This document shows, in pieces, positions 22,337 to 31,026 of a DNA stretch of 32,050 nt. Every line of letters starts with the position of its first letter. Within the stretch, counting starts at the first letter, position 1. The stretch spans positions 1 to 32,050 of the forward strand of contig JAEWMQ010000008.1 in the NCBI GenBank assembly GCA_023393125.1, in the 5' to 3' direction. The DNA comes from Bacillota bacterium (GTDB taxonomy: Bacteria > Bacillota > Clostridia > Lachnospirales > Cellulosilyticaceae). Below the pieces are notes generated by a model. It was given only the letters and a program-made list of their open reading frames with translations. It ran no database searches and was not told where the DNA came from. The position numbers were made by a program, and so were the translations under genes.

Positions 22337-23647
22337 TTGGACAATAATAAATGGCCAAATAAAATAATTATTTTGACATTATGTAGCCTATGCCTTGTTT
22401 TTGTTGTACTCCTTATAGGAAGGAATCAGCATATTTACCTAGAGCTTGAGGCTATTAATAAAAAAATTGAAACAGAAAGTAAAGAACAAATATTTGAAAT
22501 ATGGACCATTAATGGTGGCTTAGAAACCATTTTAGGAGAAGTGCTAGAGGAATGTAAAAAAGACTACCCAGATGTCAAATTTATTCTTAAATCTTTCAAA
22601 ACAGAAGTATACCATGAAGCACTTTTAAATGCGGCAGCTACAAATGCTTTGCCAGACATGTTTTATACATGGGGTGATAAGGAATTAGAAGAATTAGTAG
22701 AATTAGATCTGGTAAAAGATCTAACACCTATTATGAAAGCAAAGAGTATAGAAAGTAAGCTGGTAGACAATGCGCTTAAAAGCTATACTTTTGAAGGAAA
22801 AACATATGGATTACCGGTCTTTGGATGGAATGTAGTATTATATTGTAATCAAGAGTTATTTGAGAAGAGTTATCTTAACTATCCTACTAATTACAGAGAT
22901 TTTTTAAAAACCGTTGAGATTTTTAAAGACAAAGGGATTACACCTCTTGCTATAAGTGGTGATGAAGCTTGGATGAGTTCTTTGTATTACATGGCACTTA
23001 CATTAAATGAAGGAAGTGTAAGTGTGAGTACAGAAATTGCCAAAGATAATATATTTTTTAAACGTAGACCTTTTATAAGAGGTGCTGAGTTATTTAAAGA
23101 ATTAATAGACTTAGAGCCTTGGCAAGAGGGGTATAAAAATATGAGCTCTGCAGAATGTACTTATAATTTTGCAAGAGGTGAAGCTGCGATGTTGGTTAGT
23201 GGGAGCTGGGCATCTACTACAATAGATGACGCTAGTCAATCTATTATAAATGGCAAAGTTAGAGTAGTACCGTTTCCATCTACGAGAATAAAGTTAATAG
23301 ATGAAGGTGTTGCAGGGTATTCTGACGGTTTTGTGCTCAGTAAGAATAGCTCTTTTGAGGAAGTGAACATAGAAAGCTTTTATCTAAAGATTATAAAAGC
23401 CATTTCTGACAAAGCAGTACTAGAGAAAGGAATGGGATTTCCTGTTTATAAAATGCAGAATTTAGAAAAAACAGACTTTGTTACTCTTAAGAATTGCTAT
23501 AAACTGTTTCCAAAAAACACTTATCATAGTGCCTATGATAAGCTTCTAACTACTGAAGTTACGGAGATTTATAACAGGGCTATTCTTGATTTTGTAGCAG
23601 GTAAAATAAGCGTAGAAGCTTTTAGTGATGAAATTACGAAGAGATAA
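22337..23647 (+). CDS. Membrane-anchored family 1 extracellular solute-binding protein
   Basis: This 436-residue protein starts at TTG 22337 behind AAAGGAG. A hydrophobic segment at about 9-28 is followed by the binding fold. Family signs are FEIWTINGGLETILGEVLEE, LPDMFYTWGDKELEELVELD, KTYGLPVFGWNVVLYCNQEL, and FARGEAAMLVSGSW in the C-terminal lobe. These match sugar-binding proteins of ABC importers. There is no proper lipobox (the cysteines sit in LCSLCLV), so it is probably held by an uncleaved signal anchor. No permease or ATPase gene is nearby. Its place behind a YesM kinase suggests that it presents a sugar ligand to the kinase instead of to a transporter. Confidence 0.85.
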   Translation: MDNNKWPNKIIILTLCSLCLVFVVLLIGRNQHIYLELEAINKKIETESKEQIFEIWTINGGLETILGEVLEECKKDYPDVKFILKSFKTEVYHEALLNAAATNALPDMFYTWGDKELEELVELDLVKDLTPIMKAKSIESKLVDNALKSYTFEGKTYGLPVFGWNVVLYCNQELFEKSYLNYPTNYRDFLKTVEIFKDKGITPLAISGDEAWMSSLYYMALTLNEGSVSVSTEIAKDNIFFKRRPFIRGAELFKELIDLEPWQEGYKNMSSAECTYNFARGEAAMLVSGSWASTTIDDASQSIINGKVRVVPFPSTRIKLIDEGVAGYSDGFVLSKNSSFEEVNIESFYLKIIKAISDKAVLEKGMGFPVYKMQNLEKTDFVTLKNCYKLFPKNTYHSAYDKLLTTEVTEIYNRAILDFVAGKISVEAFSDEITKR

Positions 23648-23741
23648 TCAGGAAAGGATATATTTTATTTCTAAAAATTATGATATAATTTATAAAATAA
23701 AAGATTATATTGGAAATAAAATGTATTATAGGAGGAGAAAC

Positions 23742-26036
23742 GTGATTAAATTATTTGAAAATGGGGCTTACTTGATTAACGGAAAAGAGTTGATTGAGAG
23801 CCATGCAGACGTAGAAAAAGAAATTAAACAAAAATATGGTATAGAAGCTATTTCTAAAGAAGAAGCAGCTAAAAATACTATAGCATATAGCATTTTAGAA
23901 GCACATAATACAAGTGGAAATATGGATCAGCTTAAAATTAAGTTTGATGCTATGGCTTCTCACGATATTACATATGTAGGAATTATTCAAACAGCAAGAG
24001 CTAGTGGACTTACAGAGTTTCCACTACCTTATGTACTTACTAACTGTCACAACAGTCTTTGTGCAGTAGGTGGAACCATTAATGAAGATGACCATATGTT
24101 TGGTCTTTCAGCAGCTAAGAAATATGGCGGTATTTATGTACCAGCTCATCAAGCTGTTATTCACCAATATATGAGAGAAATGATGAGTGGTTGTGGCAGA
24201 ATGCTACTTGGCTCAGATAGTCATACAAGATATGGTGCTCTTGGTACTATGGCTATTGGTGAAGGTGGTGGAGAGCTTGCTAAGCAGCTTCTTAATAAAA
24301 CCTATGATATTAGTAGACCAGGTGTAGTAGCCGTGTATTTAACAGGTAAACCTAATATAGGCATAGGGCCACAAGACGTGGCACTTTCTATTATTGGTGC
24401 AGTATTTAAAAATGGCTATGTAAAAAACAAAGTAATGGAATTCGTAGGAGATGGCATTAAAAACCTTAATGTAGAATACAGAAATGGTATTGATGTTATG
24501 ACTACAGAAACAACTTGCTTATCATCTATTTGGGCTACTGATGAACAAGTTGAAGAGTATTTCGATATTCATGGTAGAAAAGAAGCTTATAAAAAATTAG
24601 AGCCAGGTCAAGTGACCTATTATGATGGTGCTATTATAGTTGATTTATCTAAAGTAAAACCTATGATAGCCATGCCATTCCATCCAAGTAATACTTATAC
24701 GATAGAAGAACTTAATGCAAACCTTGAAGATATCCTTGCTAAAGTAGAAAAGGAAGCAGCAGCAAGCTTTGCTAGTAATAAAGTAACATTTACTTTAAGA
24801 GATAAAATTGAAAATGGTAAGCTTCTAGTACAACAAGCCTTTATCGGTGGTTGTGCAGGTGGTACATATGATAATATCTGTGATGCAGCAGATATTTTAA
24901 GAGGACATAGCATCGGTTCAGGAGAATTTGCACTTAGCATTTATCCATCTAGCCAACCTACTTTCATGAGTCTAGTTAAAAATGGTGCAGTAGCCGACCT
25001 TATGGCTGCTGGTGCTACGATGAGAACTGCTTTTTGTGGACCTTGCTTTGGTGCGGGGGATGTACCTTCTAATAATGGTCTTAGTATTCGTCATGCAACA
25101 CGTAACTTCCCTAACCGTGAAGGGTCAAAACCTAGCGATGGTCAAATATCAGGAGTAGCATTAATGGATGCACGTAGTATTGCAGCTACAGCTCTTAATG
25201 GTGGTATACTTACAGCAGCAACAGAGATTGATTTAAACTTTACTAAGCCAAAATATTTCTTTGACAAAGCTATTTATGACACACGTTGCTATGACGGTGT
25301 AGGTAAAGCAGACACAGAAGTTGAACTTAAATTTGGGCCTAACATTACAGACTGGCCACAAATGTCACATTTAACAGATGACTTACTTATTAAAGTAGTA
25401 GCTGAAATCCATGATGAAGTAACAACAACAGATGAACTTATTCCATCAGGAGAAACGTCAAGTTATCGTTCAAATCCACTTCGTCTTGCTGAATTTACAC
25501 TTTCTCGTCGAGTGCCAGATTATGTAGGAAATGCTAAAGCAGTTCAACAAGCTGAAGTAGCTAGACTTCAAGGTGAAGATCCAACTAAAGTATTAGCTGA
25601 AGTTAAAGAAGCCTTTGAGCAAATTAAAGCTTTACCAGGCTTTGCAAATATTGATCCAAAAGCAACAGGTATCGGTAGCACTATTTATGCTAACAAACCA
25701 GGGGACGGTTCTGCTCGTGAACAAGCAGCATCTTGTCAAAAAGTACTTGGTGGTTGGGCAAATATTGCTAGAGAATATGCAACTAAGAGATATCGTTCTA
25801 ACCTTATTAACTGGGGGATGGTACCATTCACTTTAGATGGAGAATTACCATTTACAAATGGTGATTACATCTTTATTCCGGGACTTAGAGCTGCAGTAAA
25901 AGATAAAGTAAGCGAAATTAAAGCTTATGTTTTAGGTGATAATATGAAAGAGTTTACTTTAACACTTAAAGATTTAACAGATGATGAAAGAGCCATTATT
26001 TTAGCAGGTTGCTTAATCAACCACTATAAGGCGTAA
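23742..26036 (+). CDS. Aconitase-superfamily hydratase (YbhJ-like)
   Basis: I start at GTG 23742, six bases after AGGAGGA; upstream in-frame codons have no ribosome binding site. This gives 764 residues. Aconitase-family motifs are present: SDSHTRYGALGTMAIGEGGG, GGCAGGTYDN with Cys371, and FCGPCFGAGD with Cys432 and Cys435. Together these make the three cysteines of a 4Fe-4S cluster. The swivel domain is at the C-terminus (FTNGDYIFIPGLRAAV). It resembles the E. coli YbhJ-type putative hydratases more than citrate-cycle AcnA/AcnB, and similar proteins are common in clostridia. The substrate is unproven; aconitate hydration is possible. It is followed by the PilZ gene, with no terminator visible between them. 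Confidence 0.82.
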   Translation: MIKLFENGAYLINGKELIESHADVEKEIKQKYGIEAISKEEAAKNTIAYSILEAHNTSGNMDQLKIKFDAMASHDITYVGIIQTARASGLTEFPLPYVLTNCHNSLCAVGGTINEDDHMFGLSAAKKYGGIYVPAHQAVIHQYMREMMSGCGRMLLGSDSHTRYGALGTMAIGEGGGELAKQLLNKTYDISRPGVVAVYLTGKPNIGIGPQDVALSIIGAVFKNGYVKNKVMEFVGDGIKNLNVEYRNGIDVMTTETTCLSSIWATDEQVEEYFDIHGRKEAYKKLEPGQVTYYDGAIIVDLSKVKPMIAMPFHPSNTYTIEELNANLEDILAKVEKEAAASFASNKVTFTLRDKIENGKLLVQQAFIGGCAGGTYDNICDAADILRGHSIGSGEFALSIYPSSQPTFMSLVKNGAVADLMAAGATMRTAFCGPCFGAGDVPSNNGLSIRHATRNFPNREGSKPSDGQISGVALMDARSIAATALNGGILTAATEIDLNFTKPKYFFDKAIYDTRCYDGVGKADTEVELKFGPNITDWPQMSHLTDDLLIKVVAEIHDEVTTTDELIPSGETSSYRSNPLRLAEFTLSRRVPDYVGNAKAVQQAEVARLQGEDPTKVLAEVKEAFEQIKALPGFANIDPKATGIGSTIYANKPGDGSAREQAASCQKVLGGWANIAREYATKRYRSNLINWGMVPFTLDGELPFTNGDYIFIPGLRAAVKDKVSEIKAYVLGDNMKEFTLTLKDLTDDERAIILAGCLINHYKA

Positions 26037-26107
26037 ATGAAAATATAGGGACTAAAAGAAGTAGATAGGGTATAAAGGCATTTGTGATACTGGGGAGGCT
26101 TGATATC

Positions 26108-26746
26108 ATGAAGAAATTAATAGATAACACACTTGTGCCAAAGATTTTAAAGCTAAACTTACCTTTTAGACTTATATGCGATGGTAATAAGGCTTTTCCT
26201 ATGCTTATTAGGAATAAAAGGGGAATAGATAGCTATATTGTAGCCATAGAACTGGGAGATAGGGATATACGTCATTTTAAGAAAACAGAGATTGAGCTTA
26301 AAGGGCGAATTGATATTGAGTACTTAAAGTATAGAGGTGAGGTAGAACTTAAACCTTTACCTGGTGAACCAGGCTATTATATTATGCAAAACATTAGGTT
26401 ATATAAATATAACCAACGTTTTTATAAACGTGTACCGTATAGGCGTCTTATTAATATCACTCAGCCTATCTCCTTGGAAGCTACACTTATTAATTTTTCT
26501 GCATCTGGTGCTCTTATTTATAGTAGAGAACTATTACAAGGAAATGAGTTCAAATTCTCTATTGTACTAAATAAGAAAATAATTTTTATAGAAGCCAGGA
26601 TAGTAGAGCAGACATATAGTGAGTCTTTAGAAGTGTTTGTTATTAGATGTCATTTTGAAAACATGGATGAAAAGACGAGAAAGCTTTTACTATTAACAGT
26701 CAGAGAAATTATTCTTCAAGCTAAAAGAAGATTACAAGAAAATTAA
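26108..26746 (+). CDS. PilZ-domain c-di-GMP receptor (YcgR/YpfA-like)
   Basis: The start is ATG 26108, nine bases after GGGGAGG, instead of the GTG at 26084; this gives 212 residues. An N-terminal beta domain (about 1-100) of the YcgR/PilZN2 kind is followed by a PilZ domain. The c-di-GMP-binding motifs are both intact: RFYKRVPYRR (RxxxR type) and NFSASG (the [DN]xSxxG motif). In Gram-positives such proteins slow flagella or tune envelope functions in response to c-di-GMP. No motility gene is nearby. A strong terminator follows directly. The HD-GYP gene at 12144 is a plausible opposing enzyme. Confidence 0.87.
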   Translation: MKKLIDNTLVPKILKLNLPFRLICDGNKAFPMLIRNKRGIDSYIVAIELGDRDIRHFKKTEIELKGRIDIEYLKYRGEVELKPLPGEPGYYIMQNIRLYKYNQRFYKRVPYRRLINITQPISLEATLINFSASGALIYSRELLQGNEFKFSIVLNKKIIFIEARIVEQTYSESLEVFVIRCHFENMDEKTRKLLLLTVREIILQAKRRLQEN

Positions 26747-26749
26747 AAG

Positions 26750-26779
26750 GGCAACCACTTTAAGTGGTTGCCTTTTTTT
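26750..26779 (+). terminator. Rho-independent terminator
   Basis: GGCAACCAC / GTGGTTGCC with a TTTAA loop is followed by seven T. It ends the PilZ gene and just overlaps the stop of the convergent pectate lyase gene. Confidence 0.92.
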
Positions 26780-28262
26780 AGAAGCCTATACAGTTAGTAA
26801 GTGTAGCACCTGTAATATTATTTGAACCATTAATAGAAGTACAGTTATTTAAGATAGCCTTACTAAAGGTTACTTTGTAACCTAGAGCAGAAGGTGTACC
26901 AGTAAGAGGCCAAGAGAAATTCTTGCCTTTATTACTATCACCAGTACATCTTATCATAGTTACAACACCACTTTGATTATTGCGATCAAAACCATTTTTG
27001 GTATTACCTTTAGCATTGCAATCTGTTAATTTATGATTAAGAGGATCTAGGTGTGCAGCAACACCAGAAGTTTTGTTATCAACACCACCAAGTTTAAAAC
27101 CATTTCCATCACCTTTTATACCATTGCAATTACCATTATAGTTAGCATTACATCTGACAAAGGTTACTGCGCCATGTGCTGCATATAAGTCCCATCCATC
27201 ATCAGAGTTATATTCGGCTGTACAATCCTCAAAGTAGTTACCTTCTCCAGAGTGTAACTTTACAGCAAAGCCATCTGCATTTTCACCAGTTGTATCTGCA
27301 TTATGGTGAGAGTAGCATTTATAGAATTTATTATAAGAACCACCATTTGAAACTTGAACACCAGCGTCTTTATTATAGGCGGTCTCAACATTAATAAAAG
27401 TGTTGTTTGAGCCAGAAATGAAGATACCATTATCAGCAGCATTGATAATCTTAATATTTTTTAAAGTAGAACCGTTAGTATCGATTTGAAAACCTCGGCC
27501 AGAGCTTCCGGAAGTCTGAGAAAAATCTATGGTAGCATTACTTTCACCTTGAATAGTTACTCCTGCAGGCAATTTAATAGTGCCGGATTTGACAGTCCCT
27601 TTAACAATAATAGTAGTACCTGATTTTGCCTGAGAAACAGCTGAAGCTAGGCTAAGCCCACCATTTGTAACAGTAAGGCTATTACCGCTAGGAGTAGTTG
27701 AACCAGAGTCAGAGTCAGAACTAGAGCCAGAGTTTGAACTAGAATCATCTACTTGGATTTTGAAGATATTAATGCCGCTATTACTTGAATAGAGATAAAT
27801 ATGACCACTACTACCAGTGTATTTATAGCTTTGAACAGATAAGCTAGATGTAGCAGAAAGAGTAGTTAACTCATTACCACTGCTATTAGCAATTACCAGT
27901 GCACGTGTGGAACTACTAGAAGACATAAGGGTTACTTTTATTGTGCTTGAACCGTTTACAGGTACTTTAATAGCTCTGTATGAAGTGCTTCCTGAACCAC
28001 CTAAAGCTAAACAGTGTGTATATGTAGTGCCGTCTAAAGTTTTTGAATTTGCTATTACAGACATTGTTTTTGAGCTTGTAGCAATAAGACCTAAGTTGTT
28101 AACTGTTGTTGATGAAGAAATAGTACCAAGATCTTTAAATGCATTGTCTTTAAAATTCCAAGATGTGCTTGCGGCAAATAGTGTCTGGGGTATTATAGCT
28201 AATGTGAAAATCAAAATAAAACTAAGTGCAGAATGAAGTGTTTTTTTGGCATACTTAAACAT
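26778..28262 (-). CDS. Secreted pectate lyase, polysaccharide lyase family 9
   Basis: This 494-residue secreted enzyme has a signal peptide cut near AALFA (about residue 30). An N-terminal beta domain of about 140 residues (CBM-like or pectate-lyase-associated), a Ser/Asp/Gly linker (about 173-195) and a right-handed beta-helix follow. The active-site layout of PL9 is visible: Asp330 in ENADGFA, Asp354/Asp355/Asp358 in SDDGWDLY, and Lys390 in GNGFKLGG. In Dickeya Pel9A the equivalent calcium ligands are one Asp followed 24 residues later by SDDGWD, and the base is a lysine; spacing here agrees closely. It cleaves polygalacturonate by beta-elimination. GGAGGAG lies before the ATG. Confidence 0.9.
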   Translation of the reverse strand: MFKYAKKTLHSALSFILIFTLAIIPQTLFAASTSWNFKDNAFKDLGTISSSTTVNNLGLIATSSKTMSVIANSKTLDGTTYTHCLALGGSGSTSYRAIKVPVNGSSTIKVTLMSSSSSTRALVIANSSGNELTTLSATSSLSVQSYKYTGSSGHIYLYSSNSGINIFKIQVDDSSSNSGSSSDSDSGSTTPSGNSLTVTNGGLSLASAVSQAKSGTTIIVKGTVKSGTIKLPAGVTIQGESNATIDFSQTSGSSGRGFQIDTNGSTLKNIKIINAADNGIFISGSNNTFINVETAYNKDAGVQVSNGGSYNKFYKCYSHHNADTTGENADGFAVKLHSGEGNYFEDCTAEYNSDDGWDLYAAHGAVTFVRCNANYNGNCNGIKGDGNGFKLGGVDNKTSGVAAHLDPLNHKLTDCNAKGNTKNGFDRNNQSGVVTMIRCTGDSNKGKNFSWPLTGTPSALGYKVTFSKAILNNCTSINGSNNITGATLTNCIGF

Positions 28263-28589
28263 TTATACTCCTCCTAATATAAAAAATAGATATTATTTAT
28301 TTTTATATATTCACTGTCCATAAAATAAAAATAAATATATAAAAATATTAAAGAAATAGAATGATAAAAGGTTGATGTAATTATGTAACGTAAAAACAAA
28401 TTTGATTTTATGGAATATGGTTAGGAAACACATGGATGAATAATAAAGACAAATGCTTTTATGTATACATAATATCTAAAAACACTTTTTGTAGGAGAAA
28501 GGAGTATAAAGAAAAAATATTAGTAATTTCTTACAAAAAGTCAACCTATAGCAAGCGAAGTATACCAAAGTCAGTTACTTAATACAAGA
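28263..28589 (-). promoter_or_regulatory. Long AT-rich leader region of the pectate lyase gene
   Basis: There is no ORF of note. On the minus strand TTGACT near 28542 followed 17 bases later by AATATT is a weak promoter candidate. Just inside it lies an imperfect inverted repeat, ACTTTTTGTAGGAGAAA (28484-28500) against TTTCTTACAAAAAGT (28527-28541), which could fold in the transcript or bind a regulator. The remaining ~200 bases to the start codon are nearly all A and T, with no other structure I can see. Confidence 0.3.
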
Positions 28590-28629
28590 AAACAGGATAT
28601 GATGTAGTAGTATACAACATATCCTGTTT
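28590..28629 (-). terminator. Rho-independent terminator
   Basis: AAACAGGATATG / CATATCCTGTTT with a 16-base loop lies just after the phospholipase C-like gene; TTCTTGTATT follows on the minus strand. Confidence 0.75.
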
Positions 28630-28633
28630 ATAA

Positions 28634-29629
28634 TTAAATTTTACTATAGTCCGAACTAATATACTTCATAGGTCTATTATCTTCTGTGTTAAGACCTGTT
28701 AAGTAAGAGATATTAGGAAGATAGAGTCTAAAGTCATCAGCAGATATTTTAGAAGTAGCAAAGTCATAAGTAGCTAATAGGAGCAAGGTACTTTTCTTAT
28801 TGGCATTTCTTAAAATATCATAGAAACTAAAGGTATACACATTACCGGTCACGGGGTGTAGCCATACTTTTTTATTGCGATTCATATAATCATATATAGG
28901 ATTAACACAGTTAAAGTATGAAAAGGTTGAAAGGAAAGGTGATAACACTTTTGGGGTTATGGGTAAAGCAGCGTTCATCAGAGCCCTTTTTGCACCAAGA
29001 CGATCATAAGTTAGTTTATAATACGTGCGAGTATCTTTATATGCCTCATTAAAAATTTGTCCCCCATTATTAATGCCATATAATAAAAATAAACTATCAT
29101 CAAACAGGCCTACAATGCTACTTGGAATGTGTAGGTCTTTTAAAATATGCTTATGCACCTTAAATTTGGAACTTTTCATGTTGAATTTTTCTTCGCATAA
29201 AATAGTATCAATAGCAAGTTCTAATTTTTTATGAAGGCCTTTGTATTTAGCAGTCTCAGGTTGATCTTCTATATAGCGGCCACCTAGATGAAAAACGTAA
29301 GGATGTGCCATGGAATCAAGAATGTAATGGCAAATAAACCCACTTAAGTAGCTGAGACATTCATTGAATTCTTTTGAGTCTAATTCATATTTCTTCATAT
29401 AACATAAGGCAGAAACTAAAAAATCACCGGTTTTTTCTGCATGCATCTTAGAGGCAATATAGGCTTTTGAATCTTTTTGTTTTAATCGATGATAATAGAT
29501 AGGATCTGGCCCTTGAAGACCTATTAAAAATAGATCTTTATATTCTTTTAAAATTTTGTAAAGAGGGGATTGTTTAATATTATGGGCAGTATCAAGTCCA
29601 AAAATATAATGTGTAATAATATCTGGCAT
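28634..29629 (-). CDS. Zinc-dependent phospholipase C family protein
   Basis: This 331-residue protein is of the Zn_dep_PLPC fold. Candidate metal ligands are His7 in IITHYIFG, Asp42 in GPDPIYY, His63 in KMHAEKTG, and His101, Asp105 and His109 in ICHYILDSMAHPYVFH. It lacks a signal peptide, unlike secreted clostridial alpha-toxins, and so is probably one of the intracellular members common in clostridia whose substrate is unknown. GGAG lies about 9 bases before the ATG. The gene is monocistronic and has its own terminator. Confidence 0.8.
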   Translation of the reverse strand: MPDIITHYIFGLDTAHNIKQSPLYKILKEYKDLFLIGLQGPDPIYYHRLKQKDSKAYIASKMHAEKTGDFLVSALCYMKKYELDSKEFNECLSYLSGFICHYILDSMAHPYVFHLGGRYIEDQPETAKYKGLHKKLELAIDTILCEEKFNMKSSKFKVHKHILKDLHIPSSIVGLFDDSLFLLYGINNGGQIFNEAYKDTRTYYKLTYDRLGAKRALMNAALPITPKVLSPFLSTFSYFNCVNPIYDYMNRNKKVWLHPVTGNVYTFSFYDILRNANKKSTLLLLATYDFATSKISADDFRLYLPNISYLTGLNTEDNRPMKYISSDYSKI

Positions 29630-29713
29630 TATAAATACTCCTTTTTCTTCCTTTCATATAAACTAAGTATATCACCTAAGTTTTATAGGCGATAGAGTGA
29701 GTTTTGAATAAAA

Positions 29714-29739
29714 AAAAACTCCTAGTAGAAGGAGTTTTT
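29714..29739 (-). terminator. Rho-independent terminator after tagO-like gene
   Basis: AAAAACTCC / GGAGTTTTT with an 8-base loop is followed on the minus strand by a T run and ATTC. Confidence 0.88.
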
Positions 29740-29746
29740 GTTACTA

Positions 29747-30805
29747 TTATGATTCGTTATCTTTATCATGAGTTGCCATGGTTTTTACTGTGAAATAAAG
29801 GAGGCAGCCCATCATAATAAAGACGAGTAGAGCAAACTTTAAATCTCTGTTAAAGAAAGCAATAGCAGATACACCAAGAATGCCACTAATACCATAGAGA
29901 GTAACAACAGCTTGTTTTTGTGTATAACCTCTATCTACAAGACGGTGATGCAAGTGCCCACGGTCTGGAGACATAATAGGCTTTCCTGCTAGAAATCTTC
30001 TAAGAATAGCAAAGGCTGTATCAAATATTGGCAGGCCAAGTACAAGTACAGCAATGAAAATAGTTGCTACTGTATAGCCTTTTAGAAGTCCCATAACAGA
30101 AGTGATACCTAAGGTGAAACCTAAAAAGGTAGAGCCTGTATCTCCCATAAAAATAGATGCAGGATTAAAGTTATAAGGCAAGAATCCCATACATGAACCA
30201 GCTAAGATAGCTGTAAGAAATGCTCCTGGTGGGTTATCTGAATAAATGGATAGTATCATTAAACAAAGTGAGGCAATAGAAGAAACGCCTGCTGCTAAAC
30301 CATCTAAACCATCAATTAAGTTAACGGCATTGGTGATGGCCACAATCCAAATAACTGTAGCTGGGATAGCTAAGAAAGTAGTATAAAATTCCTTGTCGCC
30401 AACAAATGGAATGGTAAAGAAATCAATACGTACACCACATAAAGCAACTATTGTTGCAGCAAGGATTTGAATGAGAAATTTTGGTTTCGCAGGAAGCTCA
30501 TAAATATCATCAAAAAATCCAAGTAAGAAAATCATGGTGCATCCAATAAAGACTCCTATAGCTTGTTTAACATTAACAAGAGGTAATTTCCAAATAAGAG
30601 TTAAAAATGTAATCATAAACCCGGCAAAGATAGCAATTCCACCCATACGAGGAATAGGTACTTTATGCATATCACGTTTTCTAGGTTTTGCGATAGCTCC
30701 AACTTTAAATGCAATCTTTTTAGCTAAAGGCGTTGCAAAAAATGCAATTAAAAATGCTAGCACAAAAGCAATGACATATAAAATTGCATAATCTATGTTT
30801 CCCAT
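29747..30805 (-). CDS. tagO: Undecaprenyl-phosphate N-acetylhexosamine-1-phosphate transferase (TagO/WecA type)
   Basis: This 352-residue polytopic membrane enzyme of the MraY/WecA superfamily transfers GlcNAc-1-phosphate (or a related sugar) from UDP-sugar to undecaprenyl phosphate, the first step of teichoic acid or other cell-wall glycan synthesis. About ten membrane segments are visible. Signature motifs are GFFDDIYELP (catalytic Asp pair), NAVNLIDGLDGLA, FMGDTGS and DRGHLHHRL; the last marks the WecA/TagO branch, not MraY. A short hydrophilic tail ends the protein. AAGGAG lies 7 bases before the ATG. Upstream, TTGACA-16-TATGAA on the minus strand (about 30874-30901) is a plausible promoter. 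Confidence 0.9.
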   Translation of the reverse strand: MGNIDYAILYVIAFVLAFLIAFFATPLAKKIAFKVGAIAKPRKRDMHKVPIPRMGGIAIFAGFMITFLTLIWKLPLVNVKQAIGVFIGCTMIFLLGFFDDIYELPAKPKFLIQILAATIVALCGVRIDFFTIPFVGDKEFYTTFLAIPATVIWIVAITNAVNLIDGLDGLAAGVSSIASLCLMILSIYSDNPPGAFLTAILAGSCMGFLPYNFNPASIFMGDTGSTFLGFTLGITSVMGLLKGYTVATIFIAVLVLGLPIFDTAFAILRRFLAGKPIMSPDRGHLHHRLVDRGYTQKQAVVTLYGISGILGVSAIAFFNRDLKFALLVFIMMGCLLYFTVKTMATHDKDNES

Positions 30806-30973
30806 AGGTTCATCTCCTTAAATATGTAGAACATATACAGTACTAATATTTTATACCTATCTATTAGTATATATTCATAAATTTCAAAAGTGATATGTCA
30901 AATGTTAGGTAAAAATAAGCCTAACTATAGTCAAAATAACTAATCTGACGATATCCTACTAATGTTTTATAAT

Positions 30974-31012
30974 AAAAGCTCGCACTTGTCAACTATGACT
31001 AGTGGAGCTTTT
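30974..31012 (-). terminator. Rho-independent terminator after upp
   Basis: AAAAGCTC / GAGCTTTT encloses a second stem of CACT-GTCA type with one mismatch. TTATTATAAAA follows on the minus strand. It separates upp from tagO. Confidence 0.75.
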
Positions 31013-31026
31013 TGTATTTTTAGGCT

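Noticed and set aside
22337..23647. Standard ABC sugar importer
   Set aside because: Only the binding protein is present; no permease or ATPase gene is found in the flanking sequence.
23625..23741. N-terminal extension of the aconitase-like gene
   Set aside because: The GTG at 23742 has a proper AGGAGGA; the upstream codons overlap the end of the solute-binding gene and look non-coding.
28634..29629. Alpha-toxin-like secreted phospholipase
   Set aside because: There is no signal peptide and no C-terminal C2-like domain; only the zinc-binding fold is shared.
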